DNA of 64,000 nt from Pithys albifrons albifrons. Lineage: Eukaryota > Chordata > Aves > Passeriformes > Thamnophilidae. This document shows positions 26,985-37,804 of this stretch, in pieces. Each line of letters starts with the position of its first letter. Positions within the stretch are counted from its first letter, which is position 1. Both the position numbers and the translations under genes were made by a program. The notes beneath the pieces were generated by a model, which was not told where the DNA came from, did not search any database, and saw only the letters and a list, made by a program, of their open reading frames with translations. Where the stretch lies: assembly GCF_047495875.1 (NCBI RefSeq), contig NC_092459.1, positions 96,629,560-96,693,559 on the forward strand, read 5' to 3'.

Positions 26985-26998
26985 TTTTTTTTTTTTTT
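26985..26998. repeat. Poly-T run
   Basis: Fourteen consecutive T residues just beyond the truncated end of the CR1 copy. CR1 elements do not end in poly-A, so this is unlikely to be its tail. Confidence 0.85.
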
Positions 26999-27391
26999 AT
27001 GACATAAATAAGAGATGGAGAAGCCACTTTGGTGAAGGGACCACAGCAAATGGGAGCAGAATGATGGCACACCTCACCTGCAGCTGGTGGCCTCTACCCC
27101 TCTTTTCCTAGGCTTGGGTCCCTCATCCTCCCCCTTCCTTGCTGGTGCTGTGAGAGCTCCCCCTCCTGCTCCAGTTTAACCAATGTTAGGACCTGGAAGT
27201 ATGGCCTAAGTGAAGAGAGCAGATTCAAAGGCAGTCTTCAGTGAACTACATTTCCTGCTGGAAACTAGCACCAACATTAATTCCCTGAGGGGGGGGAATA
27301 GTATAATCTTCAAAAAAACCCTCAACCAAACAAAACCCTATGTAAATTTATTTCTTTACTAAACACAGATATATACTCACATGCCCAGGTT
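26999..27391. other. Non-coding spacer, nothing identified
   Basis: Moderately GC-rich to 27.2 kb, then AT-rich with a G-run near 27290-27297. No frame or repeat is recognised. Confidence 0.5.
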
Positions 27392-27450
27392 TCTATACAT
27401 TCTATATATATATTATGTATATACATATATAACCACATGTATATGTACAC
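27392..27450. repeat. AT-rich dinucleotide-like (TATA/TACATA) repeat
   Basis: TATATATATATTATGTATATACATATATAACCACATGTATATGTACACATG is an imperfect alternating purine-pyrimidine tract, listed here as a degenerate microsatellite. Its partial self-complementarity is a consequence of composition. Confidence 0.75.
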
Positions 27451-27769
27451 ATGCAAATACGGTATTGCAAATCTTTACTGCTACTATTCTCATTATTATT
27501 TTAATCCAAAGAAAATGTAAAAATTTTTAGTTTCTACAAGCCCATCTAACTTCTGAAGCATCTAAACTTCTGCATCTAAACTACCTGTACTGGGTTCAGC
27601 TAAAAAAACCACCATATTTTTCCTAAATGAATACATATTGGATCTGTGTTTGCAAGTCTAAAAAAGCCAGACTTTTCACTGGGTATATAAATATTTTAAT
27701 TAACAGTAAGTATGTATTTAGGAGATTCTGCATCAAAATCTAGATCAGATAGGGCAATTAACCCATTAC

Positions 27770-28065
27770 AGTTTTTCTAAGATATTAGATGAAAGAAAAT
27801 ACATTTAAGAAATGCTTAATCGGACTTAAATTAAGCATTTCAGTTCTAAAATAATCTCAGATAGTGATTTATTTCTCATATTTTCTGCATGCTTTAAATG
27901 AAAGCATGAAGAGCAGCGCAATTACATTTATCTTCTACCAAAAATAGCCGAAAAATACTATAGAAGAGTGCCTGCTGGGTTGGTTATAAAAGTAAAGTAT
28001 AATCCATTAACTGCTAATTAGAAGCATCAGAAGCAGGCTTTGCTGCAATAAGAGCTGGCCCCTAA
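27770..28065. other. Candidate conserved non-coding element with two hairpins
   Basis: An AT-rich block without simple repeats or open frames, holding two perfect dyads. GAAATGCTTAAT at 27809-27820 pairs with ATTAAGCATTTC at 27830-27841 (9-nt loop). CATGCTTT at 27888-27895 pairs with AAAGCATG at 27901-27908 (5-nt loop). It continues with TAAT/ATTA-rich words (CCATTAACTGCTAATTAGAAGC near 28003). Its texture resembles a regulatory element; conservation is not tested. Confidence 0.3.
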
Positions 28066-30919
28066 GTAGATGTTTCTATAACCATTTAAAGGCACAGGGT
28101 TTCTCCAGTTGCTGAGAATGGAGCTTGGATGGTTTCAGCATAAAGGCCATGTGAAAAGAGACTATGGCACTTGGCCATGTTACCCAGCTGTTTTCTAAAT
28201 ATGATGACAGGTGCCATTTTTTCCATTTGATCGTGGAACGTAATACATCTTCAAACAAATTTTCCTCAACTAGTCTGGTGCAGTCACATTTCAGAGATTC
28301 AAATATAAGAATGTTTGGTTTCATTCTTTGACAGACACATATTGCAGTCTCTTTGGCAAATATTTCATTATCTCAAGACTGATTTTTGGTTTATGTATTA
28401 TTTTGCTTTTTACTGCTATTGTAGGAGGCAAAGAATAAGCACTTGGGCAAAGGATTTCTTTCTCAAGGAATTAAATAAAAAAGGGGGGAGAGCTGCTATT
28501 TATAATTAGACTTAATAAATTTGACTTACAATAAAGAAGGATTCTCTTCCTCTCTGTTCACTACTTCCTAACAGATGAGAAGTATTTCCATAATTTCTCC
28601 TACTCTTTATCTGACTAGCTACCTGGTCAAATTTAATTCCCTTCCAATGACTGAAGGCCAAACAGGTCTTTTGATCCATTTGCCTATGAAAAGGCCTTAA
28701 TGGGTCAGGTAAAAAAAAAGGTGAAGGCAGAAGAAATGCCAATACTCCAGCTCCCTGCAGAAGTATCCAAGACACAGAAAGCAGCAATTATGGACATGAG
28801 CAACAAAGAGATGATGCCTTGAAATGGATGACAGGCTCCAAACCCCAGCCATGCTCAGCTTCCTCCAGGGCTTGAGTGGCCTGGAGCAGTGCATGTGGAC
28901 AGGATACAAGTCAGGGTGCGTAACTTGAAAAAGCAGGAAAAAAACAAGGAGATAACTAACTTCCCCTGTTAAAAAAGGGACATAGTTAGCACAAGAGGAA
29001 ATAGTTCAGGTCAATGTTTTGGGCTTTTCATCTACACAGTCTGACCAACTAGTAAATAAACAAAGAGAGTTTGTGTGGGGTAGGAAATGAAGACATTTAG
29101 GTTTTTCTCTCTGCCCTATATTCATTTACAAACACAGAAGGAACTTGTTTCTTTCTTTTAAAATGGGAAACAGGCATCAGTTAAGAAAAACTAAGATGGT
29201 AACAAATCAGTTTTGGAAGTCAAACATCCAAGAAACAATAAAACTAAGACTACAGTAGAATAATAAAATGAAGTTTAGTTTAAACCAATGCCTTAAATAT
29301 TTGTTAACCCTGGCAACAGCTTTTACAAGGCAGATAAGCATATCTGTTTTCCTCCTCTGTGTAAGAAAACAACCGTAAAATGCCCCAAAGCCATGGAGGG
29401 AGTCAGTGTCAAAGACATGATTAGTAGTTCAGAAGTTATCTGATTCAGGTCACATGGTGTTCCAAAAAGCATACCTAAATATAGCATGCAAGAGATCCGC
29501 ACAAAGAGCAATCCCATGATGGGAGCACACTAAACACTCCATAAAATTAATTAGGGTTATTTTGAGGCAAGCAAAGGAAAGCGAGAAGGGAAAAAAAATA
29601 AGCCCTTGCCCTGCCCAGTTCTGCAAGAGCAGATGTCCCTGGTATGGACAAGTCCCAGTCTGCAGCCCAGGCACTCAGGAAGATGCTTTGGTTCCTGGGG
29701 AAAACCCCACAGAGCAACAACAGGGAAGGTGGGTAGATAGCATGGTGTGGCTGTATTGAGGAATACAGCTTGCTGGGGAAGAGGATGACCCTGTCACTAA
29801 AGGGCTAAAGGGACCAGCAGGTACAATAGACAGGAAGCCAATAGTTGAGTCCTTCTGTTGCTATTAAGGGCATCCTTCTAAGTGAGAAATAAACACCTTT
29901 TTGGAAAGGGAAGGTCCATGTAAACGATACCCTTGGCACAGACCAAGACTCTGGGAAAAACTAATGCACCCCAAGGCAAAATGGAAAAAAAATTCCCTGT
30001 GCAAAGTTTCTGTCTCTGAAATTCTCCATTAGGATTGGTCCTTGATAGGAAGGAGGATTTTCTCATGAAACACAGCCTAAATAGCTATTTCTAACAGCTT
30101 TCCCTATGTTTAGGCATAAGGAGCAGCCTCATGGAAAAGCATACAAATGATCTTCAAAAGGAGGTGGGAGCAGGACAAAGGGAGGACTGTTCCTCAGGAC
30201 TCTGGGGTTCCTTTTGGTTCTTCTTTGTTAAGTGGCCACGCTGTTTCCTGTGTTTCCTGAACATTGAATTACCATTTGGCTTCTGACCACCAATGACCTG
30301 CAAGCTGATTTCAGCAAGCTGTCGTGGTTCATAATTTCCCTATAAAACCTATTTTAAAAAACTAAAATACTCTACTGGTGAAGGCCACAGTGAAGCTTTT
30401 AGGACGACCACCAAGAACCATTTACTTTTGCATCACTTTTGTTTCTATGTACTGGGGGAAACAACATTCTGCACTCAAGCAGGAGAACAAGCAGAATGCA
30501 TCAGTGTTGCCTTGAAAACCCAGGCAAAGCTGAAGCAGGGACTGCAGAGAGCAGGGGAGAGAGCAGGACAAAGCTGCGAAGAGGCAGTGTTGTGAGGAGC
30601 GCTGCTGTCCGCGGGCAGAGAGCAGGCTCTCAAGCCCAAACTGTGGAGCAGGTGCTCCAGAAGGCAGGTAACAAAACAGAGTGAGTGTGGGACACAAACT
30701 GCAAATTTCGGCTTGAACGCTTCAGGCCATTAGCAGGTGCTTCAGGCAGTCATCCAAATCAAAGTAAGAAAATGGAAAAAGCCAAATGCTGGTTAGAGAG
30801 GTTTGCTAACATGAAAATCCCAGCACGGACAGATAAAACGTTTCCCCTGCTGCGGGAGCAGGCTAGTAAGAAAGAAAGAAACAAACAAAAAGCATATGCA
30901 ATTTTTGTAAAAAAGGCTG
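28066..30919. other. Non-coding stretch, nothing identified
   Basis: Short frames on both strands only. A GC-richer patch at 30.42-30.70 kb carries frames of 81 (plus) and 91 (minus) codons facing each other; neither is recognised. It could be an unalignable 5' part of the DIRS-like remnant that starts just downstream, but nothing in it shows that. Confidence 0.45.
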
Positions 30920-31460
30920 TGTTGGTGATTTTACTATCCTGTACTCAAGCCTCGAGATGCAAATGTTGGCTGGGATGCTGAGATCAGCAGTTAGATGTCC
31001 TCAGGTGGTTAGAGACAAGACAGAAAAGAGCTGGCATTTGGGGAAAATAGAGGGCCCATTAGATAACGCTTCACTTGAGCGTAAGAGGGTTTCCCCTGTG
31101 GGTATTGTCCCAAAGAAAGCTCCAGGCAAGTTTAGAATGGTTCATTACTTGTCACATCCAGAAGGTGAGTCAGTTAATGATTACACTGACTCCCTTTTGA
31201 CTTCAGCTTCACGTGTTTCCAATCTAAGAACTGCACTCTCATCAAGTCAAATACCACTCACAACAAACAGAAACACAGAGGGGATCTGCATTTCAGATGC
31301 TCACAGCATAGCTATGGTTATTTTATTTGTCAGGATTTTGCTGGCTCTTTGCAAACCTTATTTTTGGTAGCTAATACACAGCGCTTGCAACCCGTGTTCT
31401 GGGGGTGTCGCTTTTCTATACTAAAGTACACTTCAGAGACCTGGAACTTGCTTTATTAGG
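30920..31460 (+). mobile_element. Decayed DIRS-type retrotransposon reverse transcriptase
   Basis: Read on the plus strand, the frame from 30957 gives a chain of motifs that I match to the reverse transcriptase of DIRS-type (tyrosine-recombinase) retrotransposons. RSAVRCPQVVRDKTEK and LGKIEGP correspond to the usual '(S)AV..PEVVR.K...E...GRI.GPF'. SPVGIVPKKAPGKFRM lies at about 31092-31139. HPEGESVND lies at 31155-31181 and is the DIRS hallmark 'LSYP.G.SVND'. After it, DSLLTSASRVSN aligns with the segment that follows in DIRS. DAHS at 31296-31307 fits palm motif A. A stop at 31368-31370 ends the frame; the same frame resumes with VAFLY at about 31404-31421 and is stopped again at 31422. The YxDD active-site motif, RNase H and recombinase were not found. 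It is a pseudogenised fragment; a retroviral pol would instead show 'VKKK..WR...D'. Additional debris might extend to about 32.3 kb. Confidence 0.6.
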
Positions 31461-33322
31461 ATTAGTCTCCAAAGGACCCAATATTGGGGCCTTGAAGGTA
31501 TCCTTTTAAAAGGTGATCTACTTCCTCAAGGGTTAATTCCCTGAGGTCTCCTCAACTTGCAACAACACTACTTAAGTTATGTTACATGAACATAGGAAAT
31601 AGAACTGGCAGCTCCACACAGTTGTTGATGCAGGCTGTGTTGGCCAATGATAGTATATTTAAATCAGACGATCACTTGAACATTATTGGTAAAGTTCTCG
31701 CTGAAGGTTGCATCCCTTGCCAGAGGCTAGCAGGCTTGACAGAAGGAGAGAAACAAATTCCTTTCATCAGAGTAACATGAGTCAATATGTGGAAAGATAC
31801 TTCCATCTGCTCTGTGTTTCTGGTGACATGACATTACCGTATAATTTGGTATACATTTATAACAGAATAGATAAAACAAGATGGCTTGGCTAGTACAGTT
31901 TACATTCCACATCTGTGGGGAGTCCTCTCAAGCCATTTGCAATGTACAGCACTATATGAGCAGCTAAGACTCACAATAGGAATGCTGGAGGAAAATACAT
32001 GTTACTGTTTGTTTCAAAGAGTTAATGGCATAGACAGACAACCTGGCACTTGTAAAAAGATACAAATTCTATTTCTCAAAGTGCTCTCTGGAGACACACA
32101 TTTGGTCAAGTACAGGAATAACCAAAGGAACCTGTTCCATCCCACAACTTCCAGACACAAACAACTTACTAAACGTGACATATCAGTAGAGTGGCCTGTG
32201 CATTTCTGCATTAATTTTGTGTCCCTGTACATTACCAGAGCCCTGGGACTTTCATGGTCTGTGGGCAGCAAATCAGCTGAGCCAAAAGCGAAGGTTCCAC
32301 CTGACTAGGCCAGAGGGAGCTATATTAAGCTTGTCTCAGCTGGAGGTCATTCTGCATATTTTGAAGGCTACTTTCTTGGTAGTTGGTCAAGCAAACAGTG
32401 ACCAGAAATTATGAACCTAATTTTTATAACACCCATAATACACAGAGCACTTCTGAAGTCCAAATCCCACATATCTGAAGATTTTAATTTCCAAAATGTG
32501 TGACCAAAGCCATTTCTTTTGGGGCTAAGCAGGCTCTTAGGTTTGTTAAGTAGTTGCTTCATGTCTCATTTCTAGTAGACTGCTGGTAGCCCTGAAGCCA
32601 AGAACTCATTTTCACAATTCCAAAACATTTTTTGATACTTCCTGACCACATGGCTTTGCAGTAGAAATTGGTTTCTGCCACCATCTGTTGTTATATAGTT
32701 CGGAAGGGCTAGCATTTTCCTACAAGAGGGAAAAAGTTTGGGAGGACACATGGCCAATCCCAATGGAATAGATATTCTTTTCCTTACTGTCACTTTATAG
32801 GGAAGGCTTGGCCTATTTCTCAGCAGCTGTGAAATTGTCATCAGCAAGATTCTTTACAAAGCTTGGTGGCATATGGAATATACTGCTCACTTAGTACTGT
32901 AAAAACAACCTTGCTGCATAACTGCGCTAGGCAAAGAAAGCAGGTGCTTAATAAAAAAAATTCCATCATGCATCAAGCCTCTGTAGACTTTGTAGAAACT
33001 CTAGACAAGGATATTTTGATTAAATAAATAATACTAAATAATACTTCAGAGAAGCTCCCAGGCTTCAGAGGTGAGGTAGTCCCTTAAAAACGAGCAGGTG
33101 AAATTACTGTGCCGCAGGATAACACCATATTCTGCCATTTACAAAGGTGGCATTCACATTCCAGACTAAAGGGAAGTGTCATCCCCTCTTTATGAGACCT
33201 TAAAACTGCTGCAAAGGTCCAGTCTCCGTTTCTGATGTGAGACTATTTATTTAACTATTTATTTAGGTCATCACTTTTTGTCACAATCTGGCCTTGTTTT
33301 TACAGCTGTGGACTAACCAAGA
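31461..33322. other. Non-coding stretch, possibly more DIRS debris
   Basis: It contains a 140-codon plus frame (31886-32308) and a 91-codon minus frame (32572-32847). I could not place either with confidence. The plus frame lies where RNase H and later parts of a DIRS element would fall, but no catalytic motif is visible. Confidence 0.35.
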
Positions 33323-33450
33323 ACTAAACAAAACAAAACAAAAAACCCCCAAACACACACCAAAAAAAAAAAACCAAACCAAAACCAAACACACAAATAA
33401 CCCCAAACCAAGCAAACAAAAAATACCAACAAACAAACAAACAAAAAACA
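33323..33450. repeat. A/C-rich low-complexity repeat (CAAAA/CAAAC type)
   Basis: Runs of CAAAA, CCAAA, ACACAC and CAAACAAA with no G over long spans. The minus strand reads as an aromatic/Val/Gly-rich pseudo-peptide in two frames, which explains the two overlapping minus-strand frames here. Confidence 0.88.
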
Positions 33451-34794
33451 TAACCCTGGCATTCTGGTGACCATACACACTGAATTGCAAATACAGGGCT
33501 AGAATTGCAGAAGTCAAAGTTCTCACTACAGAAGACACCCAAAGAACAAGAGGTAAATATGCTTGTTGAATTTGCTAGACTTTCTAATGCAAACTAGTCA
33601 AGACCATACACGACCAGAAAAAAAAAAAAAAAGATGAACGATCAGAAAAGGGACTACAGTGAGATGTAGTTAATGTCCCCACTGCTATATATTTCACAGT
33701 GAATGTCCGCCCCGCTATCCCCACGCATACACACGCACACATATTCACAATCCTCTGTGCTCTGCTGTATCTGGGGGAGCAAGACAGCAGGTGAAACCAA
33801 AGGGCCACTTCTGTTTATAGGCTTGTTCAGGCCAGTGGCAAACAGCAGATGCTTAGTGAAGGTGATGGAGCAGGCGTATAGTGACAATTCCCCAGACTAC
33901 TCTTCCCAACATCCATCTATTTTTGGCTCAGAGACTTCCTTTAACACAATACATACAATTTTTCCAGATTAGTGATCTGCTTTTAGAAATCTTCACTTAC
34001 AGTTACAGATGATATTTAGTGCAAGGTTCTCCAGCTACATTGCATGTCTCTTGTATTAAGTGAGCTACTACACACTGATATGGAAAAATCCAGCCTGCTG
34101 CCCTCATCCCAGAGAGAAGGGCAAAGTAAGTATTTGGGCAGCCCACACTGATTGAACTGCTGTACAGGTCTTCTGTGAATAATCAGCAGAGAAGAGGGGT
34201 CTGCTGCAGCCATGCCATTCCACAGCAGGAAAGATCCTCCTGTGGTGGTGGAAGTTTGGAAGTCCTGTCCTAGAGGTTACGTTTTTGAGTGGCACATATA
34301 CTATTAGAGCCATAAATACAGATCTGTCATCAATGAAGTTACTCTTTCACCTCCAGTCACTGTTTAGAGAGGATAGAGTGATGTTTTAGCAAGAGGGGAT
34401 AGGGAGCACATTGCTGGACACTGAAGAAGTACCAGCTACATGGACAATCATGAGACAGCATGAACCTGTCATTTCCCCACAGTAACACACCAACAGGGTC
34501 ATCGCTCTTCCAGAGGCATCCAAAAAACTAGCTGTTGTTCACGGTTCAATACATTTGCTCTTTATGCATCTCCTCATTGCACAAGTAGCTACTGCATGCT
34601 TTACCACCCAATAAAATGTGATTAAGCCAGAAAAAGAGAGGCTAAAGGAAAGAATCAGTGTGCAAGAACAAAAGGCTCTCCTAGCAGTTTTACACTCTAT
34701 TCATGTAATACACAAACCAAAAATAATACAGAGTAAAGCCTACTGTCTAACTAAGCAGGTTTAAATAATTCTTAGGGGTTTTTATCACCCAGAA
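33451..34794. other. Non-coding stretch with a poly-A run
   Basis: Fifteen A residues occur at about 33618-33632. The frames at 33584-33972 and 34016-34313 overlap on opposite strands and match nothing. No target-site duplication or retrogene body is seen upstream of the A-run. Confidence 0.5.
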
Positions 34795-34895
34795 ATCTCA
34801 AAATACTTTACAAAGGTGAGCACACTTAGGAAGAGCCAGAATACAACCCACTCCCAGGCATTTGCTCTTTCCATTAGACTACATCACTACCTCCA
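34795..34895 (+). repeat. Ancient MIR-like SINE remnant
   Basis: The word order CTCAAAATACTTTACAAAGGTGAGC, AAGAGCCAGAATACAACCCA, CTCCCAGGCATTTGCTCTTTCCATTAGACTAC follows an old amniote SINE. Its intact form has 'CTCAAAGCACTTTACAAAGG ... GCAGAGCCRGGAATAGAACCCAGG...CTCCCAG...CTCT..CCACTAGAC'. The middle is deleted. I am fairly sure of its class and less so of the exact family. Confidence 0.6.
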
Positions 34896-36710
34896 AGTAT
34901 GAGCACACTTCTGTTACAGCTGACATGGAACGATGCATTAATGCATTAAAGGAACAGTTTTTTCCTTAATTTTCCTTAATTTTCTACTGATTGCTTTTAC
35001 ACATTGTTTCAAATATTCTGTTTTTAAAAATAATAGCTTACTATGCATCTATGCTACGCTAAGTACTACTATATGTGTAAGTAATACTTCATGCAATTCT
35101 CCTTTCAGTTACAGTAAGAAAGTAGACAATAATCAAAATACAAATGCCTCCTCTCAAAACCTTTATTTTTTTGTACATGTAAAGGAAAAAGTAGGTTTAA
35201 CAATCATCAAAACAAAACAAAAATTATTATGATAGGAGAAACAAAGATAAAATCATGAAGAGTTTTGGTACAAATAAGGCAAAGTTCATGCTTTCCTCCA
35301 AAAGAGAGAAGGTTGCAGAAATTATCACAGAAGGAGGGTTTCATAACAAAATTCAAAGGCCAACATTGAACAAAAAAATTTGGAAAGCTCATAGTGTTAC
35401 TTTTCAGCACGACCTGTTAAAATCAGCATGGAGAGCCAAGTAAATCAATAAAAAACATACCCATGCTCACCTGCATTCTCAAATCAGAAAGTTACTGTCA
35501 ACAAGTTTTGATCTTTGCTGCAGAAGTAGGAATCCACAGTAAAATTTGAAAAACACAGTGGATTAATTCCAGATTTGCACTTTTGAAACCACACTGATGA
35601 TTTTTAAATCTTTGTTGAACAAATGATATTTAGCATGTCTCAATGCCTATGGTCTGCTGAACAAGGGCTGTAGCTAATATAAATACTGTATGAAAAAAAC
35701 ACGTCAAAGCTTTTTTTTTCTTCTTAGGGTTCACAATGAAAATAGTATTGTTCAGAACAAAAAAGGAAAAATCTACTACAATTTTATGTCCGTTGTCTCC
35801 AGTTAGAACTGCTGGAGCGAGTTTGTGTAAACTTGGTTCAGGGAAGACATAAATAGCATCTTTTTAAGCTAATGATTTTCACCACAGGCCATCTAAAACA
35901 GGTGTTAAGAGTGGCCCTGAAACAGATCCCATCTGTGTTCACCTAAGTTCGTTTATTTTTGTTTTGCTCCATTTTAATGTATGTATACATCCTGTGGTTT
36001 CAGCTTGTCTTTTCAGCCCACTCCCATCCTCTGCACTCCCAATCTGTCAGCCAGACTCCAGGGACAGGAATTAAAAATGACCACATTTAAAAACTGTACC
36101 TCCCTGCGTAACAGACTTTACAGAAGCAGACAGACTAAAAAGCTGAAAAGTTCCCCATGGTCTTTGCCTATTAAAGCCCTCAGCTTGCCAACAGCAGGCC
36201 ACATTTTAGTGTCAAAGAACAGGGCACCAGCTTGTTTTTCTGTGTGATGGGAAGAGCTGGGGTATCCTGTCTCTTCACATTTCATATTACACTCTCTGTG
36301 AAGGAAGTCAACAACATTGGGATGCTCAAAAACACCCTGTATTATTACAGAGAGGACACAAGATGCTTGCTGAGAAAGAGTGCTGACATCAGAATATGGC
36401 TGATCCAGCATGAGTGATAAAAGCTTATTTTTGGTTGGTTCAGGCAGTATTTGATTAAAATAAGATTAAATCCTCATCAGACTTTCTTGAAAATAATTCT
36501 ACACCCAGCCCATCAGTCTGCCTCGTTCTCCATCTTACAGTATTTTCCACCATTAATAAGAAAGAGGTAAGTTTCTATTCATCAGATGAGCAAAGAGATA
36601 GGGAAAGTCCTTGAAAACAGTAATGCAAGGAAGTATAAGGAAGGATTTGGTCAACTGGCAACCAAACAGAAGCCTTCTGTTATTTCCCACTGAGAAGTAA
36701 CAGGATCTGG
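34896..36710. other. Non-coding stretch, nothing identified
   Basis: It contains the short palindrome TGCATTAATGCA near 34936 and a tandem TTTTCCTTAA pair near 34960-34983. The frames at 35981-36417 on both strands are not recognised. No gene or known repeat seen. Confidence 0.5.
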
Positions 36711-36743
36711 GCTATAGATATGTTTGTCAAACATATCTATAGC
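36711..36743. repeat. Perfect 33-bp inverted repeat (16-bp arms)
   Basis: GCTATAGATATGTTTG at 36711-36726 is followed by a single T and then by its exact reverse complement CAAACATATCTATAGC at 36728-36743. Neither arm extends further. No mismatch in 16 pairs is more than expected by chance in this window. It could be the end of a palindromic MITE, a recent replication-slippage palindrome or a cruciform site. Confidence 0.95.
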
Positions 36744-37773
36744 AGGGATAATTAAGTTAGTACAGCAAACTAGGTGCATGCTTTGAAGTGTTCATGCAGT
36801 TGCTATACTGACTTTTTTTTTCACCTGGTAGGTTAAGCTCACCATCTCCTCACACATATTTGCAGACTCATGACCTATCCTCTGTCCTCATTATCACTTC
36901 ATATCTGATAGCTGAACGTCTTGGAAATTATATTCAAAGATTTAGTTATAAATAAAGAAGGCTAACAGAAGCCTAAATACATGGCTTCTGTCACAGAGGA
37001 ATAACCGTCTGGAATTTCTTATGGCTCCTTTCTGTCAAGGAGTTCACAAAACTTTTCAAACACACAAATATTCCTCTAAAGTAGGTATTGATATTTTTTC
37101 TTTTTTCAAGGCCACTTATGAGTAGCAGCCAAAATTCTGATTCTCAGTTTCCTGTAACTGGAAAAACTGGGGAAACAAACAACATTCTTGCTCTCCTTTA
37201 CAAAAAGTCACACAGATTTTTCAATTTCTATGCTGGTATCACTCAGACTAAGAGGGTCAAAATATAAAATAGAAAGCTTTAAAACCCCTGTCTTTGGAAG
37301 TAATTTTTTATCCCATAATATTACTAGCAGTGATACCTTTCCTGTAGAGATCAAACCTAACAAGATGGTGAGAATTCTGTTGAAGTCTGTACTGGGGTGT
37401 CTGTCCCTGGCAAGAGTACCACCCAAGTATACAGAATCTGCGACAATATCCAGACTGATTCCCACTGAGCTCAGCAAAGCCAAGACATTATCCTATATGC
37501 TCTTCCATACAGCTGGGTAGTGATTTCATATGCAAAGCTCCTCACTTACCTACATCCTACAAATCAGAGTTCTCCACTGCCTGTCCTTCACCCAACTCAG
37601 TAGGGGCCTACTGACAGTCTCCCATTTTCTACATTAGGTTTCTATGGCAAAAAAATATTATTACATTTACTTAAATCAGTGTATTTCTAATGGTTGTAGG
37701 ACCCTGCACGCACAAGACAGTTTCAAGACAGTGGCTCATAGCCCAGTAGACTGGATTGGCACATGTACTCCTG
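36744..37773. other. Non-coding stretch, nothing identified
   Basis: Opposed frames of 110 (plus) and 91 (minus) codons at 37188-37520 match nothing. The string CCTCTAAAGTAGGTATTGATA near 37073 is faintly MIR-like but too short to call. Confidence 0.5.
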
Positions 37774-37804
37774 ACTCAGAAGTAACTGGCATTTACTTCT
37801 GAGT
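37774..37804. repeat. Perfect 12-bp inverted repeat with 7-nt loop
   Basis: ACTCAGAAGTAA at 37774-37785 and TTACTTCTGAGT at 37793-37804 are exact reverse complements separated by CTGGCAT. It may be a remnant of an old repeat of the 'GTAACTC...GAGTTAC' kind; no RNA function is evident. Confidence 0.9.

Noticed and set aside
27809..27841. MicroRNA precursor
   Set aside because: The perfect stem is only 12 bp and pairing does not extend convincingly outside it.
30920..31460. Endogenous retrovirus pol as an alternative for the RT fragment
   Set aside because: The SVND-containing segment and the preceding 'VVR.K.EK...LGKIEGP' fit DIRS and not retroviral RT. No LTR pair or primer-binding site was seen nearby.
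31886..32308. 140-codon plus frame considered as RNase H or recombinase of the DIRS element
   Set aside because: No catalytic residues or family motifs could be identified, so it is kept only as possible debris.
33281..33542. Hydrophobic minus-strand frames (85 and 72 codons)
   Set aside because: They are produced by the A/C-rich simple repeat at 33323-33450.
33618..33632. Poly-A tail of a processed pseudogene
   Set aside because: No retrogene-like open sequence or target-site duplication was found upstream.
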